A stretch of DNA of 64,000 nt, taken from contig CAZPUQ010000003.1 of NCBI GenBank assembly GCA_964589785.1, positions 124,001 through 188,000 on the forward strand, read 5' to 3'. Both the position numbers and the translations under genes were made by a program. Below are positions 1 through 8,568 of the stretch, one piece after another. Under the pieces are notes generated by a model. It was given only the letters and a program-made list of their open reading frames with translations, was not told the DNA's origin and searched no databases. Each line of letters starts with the position of its first letter. The stretch's first letter is position 1. Source of the stretch: JAGVSR01 sp964589785 (GTDB lineage Bacteria > Pseudomonadota > Alphaproteobacteria > Rhizobiales > Hyphomicrobiaceae).

Positions 1-88
1 TCAGGCCTTCCAGTTCGTGGTCTGGGCAGGTAAGGAAAGCCGCGAAGCGCTGGTGTCGACCATGTTCCAGACCGAGGGACAGGCCTGA
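1..88 (+). CDS. YbjN-like protein, C-terminal end only (partial)
   Basis: The window opens inside a reading frame (codons start at base 2) that ends with TGA at 86-88. The last 28 residues include the motif FVVWAGKESREAL. This tail resembles the end of the YbjN-type sensory-transduction-regulator proteins that commonly lie just upstream of proC in Hyphomicrobiales. The start and most of the protein are outside the window, so the family call rests on the short tail plus gene order. proC begins 40 nt downstream on the same strand and may be cotranscribed. Confidence 0.6.
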   Translation, partial: QAFQFVVWAGKESREALVSTMFQTEGQA

Positions 89-128
89 GACGGTCCGGCG
101 CGACCTGCTGAGCCGGATCGAACGCGCC

Positions 129-953
129 ATGTCTCTCGTTCTCGATGGTCCCCTGCTCGTGGTCGGCGCCGGCAAGATGGGCGGCGCCCTTCTCGAGGGA
201 TGGATCGCGGACGGACTGGACCCGTCCCGGATCATCGTCCAGGACCCGTCGCCGCCGCCCGAGATCGCTCAATTCCTGAAGCACCACGGTGTCAGGACCG
301 AGCCGACGCTCCCCTCCCTTCCGGCCCCGCCCGCCGTCATCCTCGCCGCAGTCAAACCGCAAGTCATGGACCAGGTGTTCGCGCCGCTGGCACCTCTCGC
401 CGGCCCGGCCACCGTGGTGCTCTCCATCGCGGCCGGCAAGACGATCGCCAGCTTCGAGCGTCGTCTCGCGCCGGGCATCGCGGTCGTCCGGGCCATGCCG
501 AACACGCCGGCGCAGGTCGGCCGCGGGATCACGGCCTGCGTCGCCAACGCGGCCACCACACCGGCGCAGAAAGAGACGGCGACGGCGCTCCTGTCCGCGG
601 TCGGCGAGGTCGTCTGGCTCGACCGTGAGGAGGACATGGACGCGGTGACGGCCGTCTCGGGCTCGGGCCCGGCCTATGTGTTCCTTCTCGCGGAATGCCT
701 GGAGGAAGCCGGCCGCGCCACCGGGTTGTCCCCGGAGCTGGCGGCGGCGCTGGCGCGCGCCACGGTGTCGGGGGCGGGCGAGCTGCTGCATCGCTCCGCG
801 CTCGATGCAGCGAAGTTGCGGCAGAACGTGACCTCGCCCGGCGGCACCACGGCCGCGGCGCTCGCCGTGCTGATGCGGGAGGGCGGGTTGAAGGCGCTGA
901 TGACGGAGGCGGTCGCCGCCGCGGTCCGCCGCAGCCGCGAGCTTTCGAAGTGA
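129..953 (+). CDS. proC: Pyrroline-5-carboxylate reductase
   Basis: Catalyses the last step of proline synthesis, NAD(P)H-dependent reduction of 1-pyrroline-5-carboxylate to L-proline, in the cytoplasm. The 274-residue product has the usual family length. An N-terminal Rossmann dinucleotide motif (VVGAGKMGGA) lies near residues 11-20. The segment VVRAMPNTPAQVG and the C-terminal signature VTSPGGTTAAAL are diagnostic of ProC. The start ATG at 129 gives a full-length N-terminus. It follows the YbjN-like gene with a 40-nt gap, an arrangement common in this order. Confidence 0.96.
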   Translation: MSLVLDGPLLVVGAGKMGGALLEGWIADGLDPSRIIVQDPSPPPEIAQFLKHHGVRTEPTLPSLPAPPAVILAAVKPQVMDQVFAPLAPLAGPATVVLSIAAGKTIASFERRLAPGIAVVRAMPNTPAQVGRGITACVANAATTPAQKETATALLSAVGEVVWLDREEDMDAVTAVSGSGPAYVFLLAECLEEAGRATGLSPELAAALARATVSGAGELLHRSALDAAKLRQNVTSPGGTTAAALAVLMREGGLKALMTEAVAAAVRRSRELSK

Positions 954-969
954 TGTTGGAGGTCATCCC

Positions 970-1123
970 TTGAAGCTCGCGGCCGCTATTGGCGGTCGTA
1001 CTCGCCGGTTGCCCCGCGGGAGACGGGGCCGGCTGCTGGAGCCTTCTCGACCGGGATGACGGGCATCGCGAAACTGGAGGAAACCGTTTCGACATACCCG
1101 CTGCCCGGTCACTCGCAGCGTGA
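970..1123 (+). pseudogene. Possible frameshifted small lipoprotein
   Basis: Just after proC a GGAGG Shine-Dalgarno sequence (958-962) stands 7 nt before a TTG at 970. From there the frame reads LKLAA and then loses sense. If one base near 985 is ignored, the reading becomes LKLAA-LLAVVLAGC, a textbook lipoprotein signal peptide with lipobox LAGC, followed by about 35 polar residues to a TGA at 1121-1123. As written the frame is broken, so this is either a decayed small lipoprotein gene or a base error. No family is recognised. The case rests only on the ribosome site and the lipobox. Confidence 0.3.
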
Positions 1124-1209
1124 AGCCCCTGATCTGCCTGGAGATCCGATCGGAGGCTTCCCTTCGTGAGCGTCGGCCGCACTGGAGATCCGGCCGTCGT
1201 CACACCTTC

Positions 1210-1232
1210 TTTATGTAACACTATATCATTTC
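1210..1232. promoter_or_regulatory. A+T-rich partial palindrome resembling a Zur box
   Basis: On the minus strand this 23-mer begins GAAATGATATAG and continues TGTTACAT. It agrees at roughly 16 of 23 positions with the rhizobial-type Zur operator as I recall it (GAAATG-TTATAATATAACA-TTTC). It is an A+T island in a GC-rich neighbourhood, about 170 nt upstream of the TetR-like gene, so it is likely to be regulatory. The assignment to Zur is weak because the right half-site decays and the downstream gene has no evident zinc role. Confidence 0.25.
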
Positions 1233-1402
1233 ATGCAAGAGGCCATCGGCCCGGCTCACAGGTTTGTGTAGACCCCGCGGCTGGGGTCCGCTCCTGCCGG
1301 CGCCCGCCTTCTGCCGCCCCGGTCGGCGGCAACTCCCCTGGCGGGCTACAAAATTCGCGGCCGACGCCCTACGTGTGCCTTACGCGCGCAAAGGAGGCCG
1401 CC

Positions 1403-2089
1403 ATGCTCGACCAGACGACACTCAAAGGCCGCATCATCGCCGCCGCCATGCGGCTTGCCGCGGAACGGCCCTGGGCCGACGTCCTCATGAAGGACATTGC
1501 GGCCGCCGCTGCGATCGACCTCGCCACGCTGAGGCGCGAGTTTCCCTCCAAGACCGCCATCCTGGCGGCCTTCACCCGCGCCGTCGACGACGTCGTGCTG
1601 GCGAGCGCGCCGAAGTTCTCCGGCGCGGAGGGTGCACGCGACCGCATCTTCGACGTCGTGATGGCCCGCTTCGACGTGCTTGCGCCGTACAAGGAGGCGC
1701 TGCGGTCCATCGCCGCCTCGCGCCCCTGCGACCTTGACCTCGGCCGCCGGTTCCTCGCCTCGCAGGCCTGGATGCTGCACGCGGCCGGCATCCGCACTGA
1801 CGGCGTGCTCGGCGCCTCGAGGGTCACCGGACTCGCATCGGTCTATGCGAGCGTGCTGAGAACCTGGCTCGACGACGACGACCCGGGCGCGGCGCGAACC
1901 ATGGCGGCGCTCGATCGCCGCCTGAAGCGGGGCGAGCAGTCTTTGCGGGTGCTGTCGGACGTGGTCGGCGGCGCCGACCGGTTCGCCTGCGGCATCCTGC
2001 GTGCGCTTGGCTGTGCGACGTCCCGCGCGCCGGCAAAGCCGCAGCCGGCCGAGGCCGCACCGCCCTCGCCTGCGACGCCGCCGGCGTGA
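1403..2089 (+). CDS. TetR-family / COQ9-like regulator
   Basis: A 228-residue protein with an N-terminal TetR-type helix-turn-helix at about residues 10-55 (KGRIIAAAMRLAAERPW, then DIAAAAAIDLATLRREF, then PSKTAILAAF) and a helical C-terminal ligand or dimer domain. The C-terminal 20 residues are Pro/Ala-rich. The ATG at 1403 is chosen because AAAGGAGG lies directly upstream at 1390-1397. The frame is open further upstream to 1166 but has no better start. Proteins of this shape in Hyphomicrobiales are annotated as TetR regulators or as COQ9-like lipid-binding proteins linked to ubiquinone synthesis. The target genes are unknown. Confidence 0.75.
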   Translation: MLDQTTLKGRIIAAAMRLAAERPWADVLMKDIAAAAAIDLATLRREFPSKTAILAAFTRAVDDVVLASAPKFSGAEGARDRIFDVVMARFDVLAPYKEALRSIAASRPCDLDLGRRFLASQAWMLHAAGIRTDGVLGASRVTGLASVYASVLRTWLDDDDPGAARTMAALDRRLKRGEQSLRVLSDVVGGADRFACGILRALGCATSRAPAKPQPAEAAPPSPATPPA

Positions 2090-2097
2090 GGCGCGGC

Positions 2098-3975
2098 TCA
2101 GAAGCCGCCGAACATGTTGTTGAAGAAGTCGTTCAGCGTCGAATTGTTGCGATTGTAGCGCCGCTTGCGCGGATCGGACGAGCCGCCGAAGAAGAAGCCC
2201 CAGTCGTCGGGTCCATAGTAGGGAACGCGCGAGAACTTCACCGGCGCCAGGTGATCGCGCCCCTTGGCGATCTGGTCGAACTTGCCCTTCAGCGCCAGCG
2301 TGACGCGCTGCTCGTGGCCATAGACGTCCTTCACGGTCCGCTCGCTGCCGTCCTCTCCGACGAGAGCCGTCAGATAGGTGATGTGGACCGGGATCTTGCC
2401 GTCCAGCGTGATCGCGATCTCGTCGGGGTCGGACTGCTGCGTCTCATGGACCTGGTTGACCGTCCAGCTCTTGTCCTTCTCCAGCAGAATCTCCGCCAGC
2501 CGCATGGGATTGCGCACGCGCATGCAACCGTGGCTGAAGGTGCGGCTCTCGGCCTCGAAGAGATTCTTGGTCGGCGTATCGTGCAGATAGACGGCGTGCT
2601 TGTTGGGGAAGGTGAACTTCACGATGCCGAGCGCGTTGCCGGGCCCGGACGGCTGGTAGACGTCGTAGTTGCGGATATCGGCCCGCGACCAGTCGACACT
2701 GTAAGGGTCGACGTACTTGCCGTTGCGCATCAGGCGCAGTCCCTGGCGCTCGAACGAGCTGCCACCGCGGGCGAGGCTCGGATAGAGCTCGAGCACCTTG
2801 ATGCTCTGCGGCACGTGCCAGCGCGGGTTGAAGTAGATTGTCTCCATCACATCGGAGAAGATCGGCGTTTGGTTGTCGAGCTCGCCGGTGATGATGCGCT
2901 CCTCGTGGATGATCTCGCCGTTCTTCACGACGCGCACGACGAACTCGGGAATGTTGACCCAGACGTGGAAGTCGCCGAGGTCGTCCGGCATCCACCGCCA
3001 CATCTCCATGTTGGCAAGCAGACGCTCCGGGCTCGGCGTCTCGATGTCGTTGAGCACGGCGCGCGTGCGCGGGCCGACGATGCCGTCGGGCTTCTGGCCC
3101 TTCTCGTCCTGGAACTTCGCGACCGCGGCGGCCAGCGCGTCGTCATAGAAGTTCGGATCGGCTGCCGCGCCGTCCTTGCCGGGCTCGGCCGCGACCTGCA
3201 GGCGCTTGCGCAGCAGCGCGACATCGGGATGCGACTGTCCCGGCACCAGCTTGGCGCCCTTGGCGGGAATGCGCACGATCTCCCTGGCCGCGTCGGCGCT
3301 GCGGCGCATGTCGAGATACCGCTGACGCAGCTTCTCGAACTGGGCGTGGCGGGGATGCGTGGCGCGCAGGGTCTCGGACGGATCGCTCGCGGCCACGAGG
3401 TCGTCGAGCAGCTTCTTGGGGTCCACGTACTGCGGCGACCGGTCGAGGTAGGAGGAGAGCTGCTTGGCAGGCTCCGTGATGCGTCCGCCGCGGGCATGGC
3501 GCGCATACTTCAGGACGGTCAGCGCGAACTTCATCTCGCCGTCCACCTTCTGGGCGTGCGTCAGCTCGGGCCGGTCGTCGGCGTCGGACCCGAGCTCGAG
3601 CACGGCATAGTCGCCGGGATCGAGGCCCCAGTCTGCCGACTTCGCGAACTCGGCCATCAGCGCTTCGGACTTTGCGGTGTAGCCGGCCCGGCCGACGAAC
3701 GCCGGCTCGTCGGAGCGGGCCTCGTAGAAGGCGATCAGGGCCTGCCAGTCGGCGGCTTCCTCCTCGCGGGCGATCTTGGCGTCGGCCAGCAGGCGCTCGC
3801 GAATGACGGCGCCGACAGCCTTGTCGCCGACGTTGCCGGGGAGGATGGCATTCGCTTCGGCGGTGGCGACCTTGGCCAGCGTCGGCTCGGTCCGCTGCGC
3901 GACCGCAGGCGTCGCGAGACCCATCAACGCCACCGCGCCCGTCCACACGATGGTGCCCACGACCCGCGCACGCAT
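2098..3975 (-). CDS. YcbB-type murein L,D-transpeptidase
   Basis: A 625-residue exported enzyme that forms 3-3 crosslinks in peptidoglycan. The N-terminus has a signal peptide ending near PAVA-Q at residues 26-27. A helical N-terminal region is followed by a PG_binding_1 domain with the motif DGIVGPRTRAVLND. The YkuD catalytic domain carries HDTPTKNLFE and the active-site motif SHGCMR, with catalytic Cys484 and His482. Length and domain order fit the YcbB/LdtD group rather than the short ErfK group. The ATG is preceded by GGAGCGGG. It converges on the TetR-like gene with an 8-nt gap. Confidence 0.93.
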   Translation of the reverse strand: MRARVVGTIVWTGAVALMGLATPAVAQRTEPTLAKVATAEANAILPGNVGDKAVGAVIRERLLADAKIAREEEAADWQALIAFYEARSDEPAFVGRAGYTAKSEALMAEFAKSADWGLDPGDYAVLELGSDADDRPELTHAQKVDGEMKFALTVLKYARHARGGRITEPAKQLSSYLDRSPQYVDPKKLLDDLVAASDPSETLRATHPRHAQFEKLRQRYLDMRRSADAAREIVRIPAKGAKLVPGQSHPDVALLRKRLQVAAEPGKDGAAADPNFYDDALAAAVAKFQDEKGQKPDGIVGPRTRAVLNDIETPSPERLLANMEMWRWMPDDLGDFHVWVNIPEFVVRVVKNGEIIHEERIITGELDNQTPIFSDVMETIYFNPRWHVPQSIKVLELYPSLARGGSSFERQGLRLMRNGKYVDPYSVDWSRADIRNYDVYQPSGPGNALGIVKFTFPNKHAVYLHDTPTKNLFEAESRTFSHGCMRVRNPMRLAEILLEKDKSWTVNQVHETQQSDPDEIAITLDGKIPVHITYLTALVGEDGSERTVKDVYGHEQRVTLALKGKFDQIAKGRDHLAPVKFSRVPYYGPDDWGFFFGGSSDPRKRRYNRNNSTLNDFFNNMFGGF

Positions 3976-4161
3976 TTAAACCCGCTCCGTACTACGCTTC
4001 CCTCGGACGCTACCCGACACCGCACGGCGGGGGAAGGCCACGCGGCTGGATAGCAGCTTGCCGGAAGGATGCGGCAGAAGTGTTGCCGAATTGCAAACCG
4101 GCGTCCCGTTACGGACCGGAAACCGTCATAATCGGTAGGCGGTTCCCTCTGGGGCTGCCGC

Positions 4162-5541
4162 TCAGACCCGTGCGCCCCACAGGTCCGTCTCGTCGGCGTG
4201 TTCGATGCGGACGTTGACGACGTCGCCGGGCGACAGGCCCGTTTCGCCGTTGACATAGACGGCGCCGTCGATCTCCGGCGCGTCATAGCGCGAGCGGCCT
4301 ATGGCGCCGTCCGCGTCGACCTCGTCGATCAGGACCGGAATCGTGCGGCCGATCTGGTCCGCGAGCAGTTCGGCCGAGATTTCCTGCTGGGCCGCCATGA
4401 AGCGATGCCAGCGCTCCTCCTTGATGGCCTCGGGAACCGCACCCGGCAGCGCATTGGCGGCCGCTCCTTCGACCGGCTCGTACTTGAAGCAGCCGGCGCG
4501 GTTGATGCGCGCCTCCCTCAGCCACTGCAGCAGGAGCTCGAAATCCTCCTCCGTCTCTCCGGGGAAGCCGACGATGAAGGTCGAGCGGATGGCGAGATCC
4601 GGGCACGCCTTGCGCCAGGCGGCGATACGGGCAGCCGTCCGCTCCTGGTGCGCCGGGCGGCGCATCGCCTTGAGGACGGCGGGCGAGGCGTGCTGGAAGG
4701 GAATGTCGAGATAGGGGAGGATCCGGCCCTCCGCCATCAGTGGGATGACGTCGTCGACGTGCGGGTAGGGATAGACGTAGTGGAGCCGCACCCAGGCACC
4801 GAGATCGCCGAGCGCCTGGCACAGATCGAGGAAGCGCGTCTTGAGCGGCCGTCCCTTCCAGGGGCTCTCGGCATACTTGAGGTCGAGGCCATAGGCGCTC
4901 GTATCCTGGCTGATGACGAGAAGCTCCTTGACCCCCGCCTTCACGAGCCGCTCGGCCTCCGTCAGCACGTGGTTTGCGGGGCGCGAGGCGAGATCGCCGC
5001 GCAGCGAGGGGATGATGCAGAAGGAGCAGCGGTTGTTGCAGCCTTCCGAAATCTTCAGGTACGCATAGTGCCGGGGCGTAAGATGCAGGCCTTCCGGCGG
5101 GACGAGATCGAGGAACGGGTCGTGCAGCGGCGGGGCGGCCGCATGCACCGCCGTCACCACCTGCTCGTACTGGTGGGGGCCCGTCACCGCGAGCACGCCG
5201 GGATGCTCTGCGCGGATGCGGCCTTCCTCCACTCCCATGCAGCCCGTCACGATCACGCGGCCGTTGCGGGCCATGGCCTCGCCGATGGCCTCTAGGCTTT
5301 CCGCCTTTGCGCTGTCGAGAAAGCCGCAAGTGTTGACGACGACGACGTCGGCGCCGTCGTAGTCGGGTGCGATGCGGTAGCCTTCCGAACGCAGGCGCGT
5401 GATGATGCGCTCGCTGTCGACGAGAGCCTTGGGGCAGCCGAGCGAGACGAAGCCCACCTTCGGCGCCCGCGTTGCGAGGGTCCGGGACGCATCGGGTCCC
5501 GAGCTCTCGCGCGCACCAGAGGCCGTGGGCTTTGCGGTCAT
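4162..5541 (-). CDS. rimO: Ribosomal protein S12 methylthiotransferase RimO
   Basis: Radical-SAM enzyme that adds a methylthio group to the conserved aspartate of ribosomal protein S12. The N-terminal UPF0004 domain has its three cluster cysteines at Cys36 (SLGCPK), Cys72 (NTCGF) and Cys101 (TGCMG). The radical-SAM cysteines are Cys168, Cys172 and Cys175 (CNNRCSFC). A C-terminal TRAM-like domain follows. SLGCPKALVDSE and the phrase IIPSLRGDLASRP separate RimO from MiaB. The product is 459 residues, normal for the family, with a GAAGG site upstream of the ATG. Confidence 0.96.
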   Translation of the reverse strand: MTAKPTASGARESSGPDASRTLATRAPKVGFVSLGCPKALVDSERIITRLRSEGYRIAPDYDGADVVVVNTCGFLDSAKAESLEAIGEAMARNGRVIVTGCMGVEEGRIRAEHPGVLAVTGPHQYEQVVTAVHAAAPPLHDPFLDLVPPEGLHLTPRHYAYLKISEGCNNRCSFCIIPSLRGDLASRPANHVLTEAERLVKAGVKELLVISQDTSAYGLDLKYAESPWKGRPLKTRFLDLCQALGDLGAWVRLHYVYPYPHVDDVIPLMAEGRILPYLDIPFQHASPAVLKAMRRPAHQERTAARIAAWRKACPDLAIRSTFIVGFPGETEEDFELLLQWLREARINRAGCFKYEPVEGAAANALPGAVPEAIKEERWHRFMAAQQEISAELLADQIGRTIPVLIDEVDADGAIGRSRYDAPEIDGAVYVNGETGLSPGDVVNVRIEHADETDLWGARV

Positions 5542-5597
5542 GGCCTTCGCAACTTGCCTGAGGAAGCTGGTTGAAGGATGCGTGCCTTAGCGCCGGT

Positions 5598-6353
5598 TCA
5601 CTGGTCCTCGCCCGGCTCTGTGTCGGCGCTCTTCAACTGCTTCAGCTTGGCGAAGACGCGGGCCGTCTCCTCGCTTTCGGTTTCCTCGCGCGGAGCTTCG
5701 GCCTCCTTGGCGGAAACGATCTCGGCGGTGGGATGGCGCGGCGCCTCGGTCGTCTCCTCGGCGGGAAGCAGCGTGCCTCCCTTGACGAGATCCTTCTGGC
5801 TCTCCTTGCGCTCGCGCTCGAGCCGGCGGGCGGCCTTCTTCACCTCTGCGTCGAGATCGATCTGCGAGCACAAGCCGAGGGTGACGGGGTCCTGCGGCAC
5901 GAGGTTCGGCGAGTTCCAATGCGTGCGGTCGCGGATCTGGGCGATCGTCGGCTTGGTCGTGCCGACGAGACGCATGATCTGGCTGTCCTTCAGCTCGGGA
6001 TGGTTGCGCAGAAGCCAGAGCACCGCGTTCGGCCGGTCGTGGCGCCGCGAGACCGGCGTGTAGCGCGGGCGCTTCTTTGCCGTCGCGGTCTGGGCGATGT
6101 CGACCTTCATCTCCGAGAGGCGAAGCCGGTGGTCGGGGTCCTTCTCCGCCCGCTCGATCTCCTCGCGCGTGAGCTGGTTGGAGGTCACGGGGTCGAGGCC
6201 CTTGATGCCTTGCGCGACGTCGCCGTCGGCAATGCCTTTGACCTCGAGCACGTGCAGGCCGCAGAAGGCCGCGATCTGCTCGAAGGAGAGCGAGGTGTTG
6301 GCGACCAGCCAGACGGCGGTGGCCTTGGGCATCAGCGGCTTGCGATCGGTCAT
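5598..6353 (-). CDS. trcR: DUF1013 protein, TrcR-like cell-cycle transcription factor
   Basis: The 251-residue product begins with a well conserved DUF1013 domain (about residues 5-165), including PKATAVWLVANTSLSFEQIA, an HTH-like opening, and HPELKDSQIMRLVGTTKPT. It ends in a charged tail rich in Glu and Lys. The Caulobacter member TrcR is known to track with RNA polymerase and influence the cell cycle; that function is inferred here from the family. AGGAACGG precedes the ATG. It lies 56 nt upstream of rimO on the same strand, so the two may be cotranscribed. Confidence 0.85.
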   Translation of the reverse strand: MTDRKPLMPKATAVWLVANTSLSFEQIAAFCGLHVLEVKGIADGDVAQGIKGLDPVTSNQLTREEIERAEKDPDHRLRLSEMKVDIAQTATAKKRPRYTPVSRRHDRPNAVLWLLRNHPELKDSQIMRLVGTTKPTIAQIRDRTHWNSPNLVPQDPVTLGLCSQIDLDAEVKKAARRLERERKESQKDLVKGGTLLPAEETTEAPRHPTAEIVSAKEAEAPREETESEETARVFAKLKQLKSADTEPGEDQ

Positions 6354-6616
6354 GGGGGTTCCGTTCCTGGTCCACGCGGCAGGGGCCCCGCGCGCAGACC
6401 GACTTGAAGTTTAGGCGAAATGGGAATTCGCCCTTATAGCGCAAATTTTGGGCTAAGGGCAACCCATGGCGGGCCCAAACCCGGCCGAATGGCCATTTTC
6501 GCCGCAACGGCAGACAGTTGCCGCTCAGCACGAGGAGTTATAGTGTCCCGGCGCCTTTTGGGGTGATCCTGGGGGCACCGCGCGCCTCACACGATCGGAC
6601 CAGGGGACCCTTCCGC

Positions 6617-7057
6617 ATGATGCCCACCGCCGGCAAGCCGTACTACTTCGAGGATCTGTCCGTCGGGCTCGAGGCCTCGATGGCGCGCACGGTGGGGGAG
6701 GCCGACATCGTCGCCTATGCCGCGCTTTCGGGCGACTACAACCCGATCCACCTCGATCCGGACTACGCCGCCAGGACGCCATTCAAGGACCGCATCGCGC
6801 ACGGCATACTCTCGGCCGGCTACATCTCGGCCCTGTTCGGCATGCAGCTTCCGGGGCCGGGATCGGTCTACATTTCGCAGACGTTGAATTTCAAGGGACC
6901 GGTGAAGATCGGCGACGTCGTCGTGACGACCGTGAAGCTCATCGATCTCATCCCCGAAAAGAAGCGCGCCCGCTTCGAGACCGTGTGCCGGGTCGAGGGC
7001 AAGCCGGTGCTGACGGGCGAAGCCGTCCTGATGATCCCCTCTCGCTCGGCCGACTGA
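6617..7057 (+). CDS. MaoC-family (R)-specific enoyl-CoA hydratase-like protein
   Basis: A 146-residue hot-dog-fold protein. The active-site motif SGDYNPIHLDPDYA supplies the catalytic Asp and His of R-specific hydratases, followed by AHGILSAGYISALFG and GSVYISQTLNFKGPV. These proteins hydrate trans-2-enoyl-CoA to (R)-3-hydroxyacyl-CoA, feeding beta-oxidation or polyhydroxyalkanoate pathways. The substrate cannot be told here. The frame is open upstream to 6518, but homologues begin near the Met pair at 6617/6620. It is followed 45 nt later by ribF, an order frequent in this group. Confidence 0.88.
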   Translation: MMPTAGKPYYFEDLSVGLEASMARTVGEADIVAYAALSGDYNPIHLDPDYAARTPFKDRIAHGILSAGYISALFGMQLPGPGSVYISQTLNFKGPVKIGDVVVTTVKLIDLIPEKKRARFETVCRVEGKPVLTGEAVLMIPSRSAD

Positions 7058-7102
7058 GGCGCGCCGGCCGACCGGCGGGAGAGGGACCGAGAGGCCTTCG
7101 CC

Positions 7103-8059
7103 ATGATTGTTCATGAAGGCTACAACAGCGTCCCGCAGGCGATCCGGGGCGGCGTCGTCGCCATCGGCAATTTCGACGGCGTCCATCGCGGTCATCAGGC
7201 GCTGATCAACGAAGCGGCTGAGGCCGCCCGCGCGACGGGCCGTCCCGTGGGGGTGATGATCTTCGAGCCGCATCCGCGCGAGTTCTTCCATCCCGAGGAG
7301 AGCCATTTCAGGCTGACGACGCTCGCGCAGAAGCTCGCCGTGTTCGAGGCGATGGGCCTTGATTTCGTGGTCGTGGTGCCGTTCGACGCCGAGCTCGTGA
7401 CGCTCGATCCCGCTGACTTCGTCGGCAAGGTCCTGGTTGAGGGTCTGCACGTCCGTCATGTCGTCATCGGCTTCGATTTCTACTACGGGCACCAGCGGCG
7501 CGGCAGCCCGGAGACGATGGTGCTCTCCGGTAGCGAATTGGGCTTCAAGGTCACAGTCGTTCCACCCGTCGCGGAGGGGGGAGAAGTGTTCTCCTCGACC
7601 GCGATCCGCCTCAAGCTCGCGCAAGGCGATGTGCAGGCGGCCGCCCTGGAACTCGGCCGGCTCTGGCGCGTCGGCGGTCCCGTGATCGGCGGAGCCCGGC
7701 GGGGCACGGGGCTCGGGTATCCGACCGCGAACGTGCCGATGCCGAAGGGCACGGCGCTGGGGCACGGCATTTACGCCGTCCGCGCCCATGTGGACGGCCG
7801 CGTCCATGATGCGGCGGCCTATCTCGGCACCCGCCCGACGTTCGATGATGGGATGCCGGTTCTCGAGGTCTTCCTGCTCGATTTCGACGCCGACCTCTAT
7901 GGCAAGGTGATGGAGGTCGAGTTCGTCGCTTTCATCCGGCCGGACCGCAAGTTCGACAGCGCTGAGGCGCTCGTCCGCCAGATGCAGGACGACGTGGCCC
8001 GGGCGCGCGAGATCCTGAAAAATGCGCCGGGCGGCGCGGGTCAGTCCGCCCGTTCGTAG
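7103..8059 (+). CDS. ribF: Bifunctional riboflavin kinase / FAD synthetase
   Basis: Converts riboflavin to FMN and FMN to FAD. The 318-residue product has the N-terminal nucleotidyltransferase domain (GNFDGVHRGHQAL near residues 22-34, then IGFDFYYGHQRRGS) and the C-terminal riboflavin kinase domain (GARRGTGLGYPTANV, then GTRPTFDDG). Both catalytic domains are complete and the length is normal. A purine-rich GAGAGG sits upstream of the ATG. Its last 19 nt overlap the 3' end of a convergent small gene. Confidence 0.96.
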   Translation: MIVHEGYNSVPQAIRGGVVAIGNFDGVHRGHQALINEAAEAARATGRPVGVMIFEPHPREFFHPEESHFRLTTLAQKLAVFEAMGLDFVVVVPFDAELVTLDPADFVGKVLVEGLHVRHVVIGFDFYYGHQRRGSPETMVLSGSELGFKVTVVPPVAEGGEVFSSTAIRLKLAQGDVQAAALELGRLWRVGGPVIGGARRGTGLGYPTANVPMPKGTALGHGIYAVRAHVDGRVHDAAAYLGTRPTFDDGMPVLEVFLLDFDADLYGKVMEVEFVAFIRPDRKFDSAEALVRQMQDDVARAREILKNAPGGAGQSARS

Positions 8060-8304
8060 AGGGCGCGGAAAAGGTCGTCGCGGCAGGGATAGAGATGGCC
8101 GTCGTTGCCCCTGATGATCCAGTCGCCCGGGCGGCCGCGCGCGATGCCGTCGGGCGTGACGATGCGGGCGCCCGACTCCGGATCGAAGGAGATAAGGTTC
8201 GATCCCGGACGCCCGATGAAGCGCAGGAGGCGCTCGTCCGGTACCTCGCCCTTCGGCGGCAGACGCACGGCCTCGACGAGCGCGCTCTTCTTTCTGTACC
8301 GCAT
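8041..8304 (-). CDS. Small phage-type conserved protein
   Basis: An 87-residue protein with the C-terminal signature RGRPGDWIIRGNDGHLYPCRDDLFRALYE. This closely matches the PGDWIIRG...YPC..DIF..TYE ending of a small protein family common in phages and prophages. The N-terminus MRYRKKSALVEAVRL also fits that family. Its molecular function is not known. It overlaps the end of ribF by 19 nt in convergent orientation, which limits how either gene can change. No other phage genes are near, so it may be a domesticated single gene. Confidence 0.65.
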   Translation of the reverse strand: MRYRKKSALVEAVRLPPKGEVPDERLLRFIGRPGSNLISFDPESGARIVTPDGIARGRPGDWIIRGNDGHLYPCRDDLFRALYERAD

Positions 8305-8411
8305 GAGACCTGCTGCCGAATGGTGCCGTTGCTGTGCGCGATGATGTCGTCGCTCGCGGCAAATGTGAAGGGGACCCAGGGGTGCGACCCGACCTCAGAA
8401 CCGCTCGTATT

Positions 8412-8424
8412 TTCTCAATGAGAA
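8412..8424. promoter_or_regulatory. Perfect 13-bp inverted repeat upstream of ileS
   Basis: TTCTCA-A-TGAGAA is a perfect palindrome about a central A. It lies in the 264-nt gap between the leftward small gene and ileS, 6 nt before a TATTAT hexamer (8430-8435) that could be a -10 element for rightward transcription. The position suggests an operator. The cognate regulator is unknown. Confidence 0.35.
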
Positions 8425-8568
8425 CAGAGTATTATAGTCCTTCCCGCGGCTCGCTGGATATCGTTAGCTGAACTTCTTGGAAGCGATCGGGCGCGGATCG
8501 CAGGGCCCCCGGACCGGCGCGGAGGAACGCGCAACATCTGGGGTGGCGCGCGCAGCGCGTTTGCCGTA

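Larger units (their letters stand above)
954..1402. other. Intergenic stretch between proC and the TetR-like gene
   Basis: About 450 nt without an intact gene. It holds the possible broken lipoprotein (970-1123) and an unusually A+T-rich patch at 1208-1236 containing a Zur-like partial palindrome. The remainder is GC-rich and shows no recognised element. Confidence 0.5.

Noticed and set aside
2086..4053. Long plus-strand open frame opposite the L,D-transpeptidase gene
   Set aside because: Composition is Val/Arg/Leu/His-rich with no domain, while the minus strand encodes a complete enzyme with signal peptide and active-site motif.
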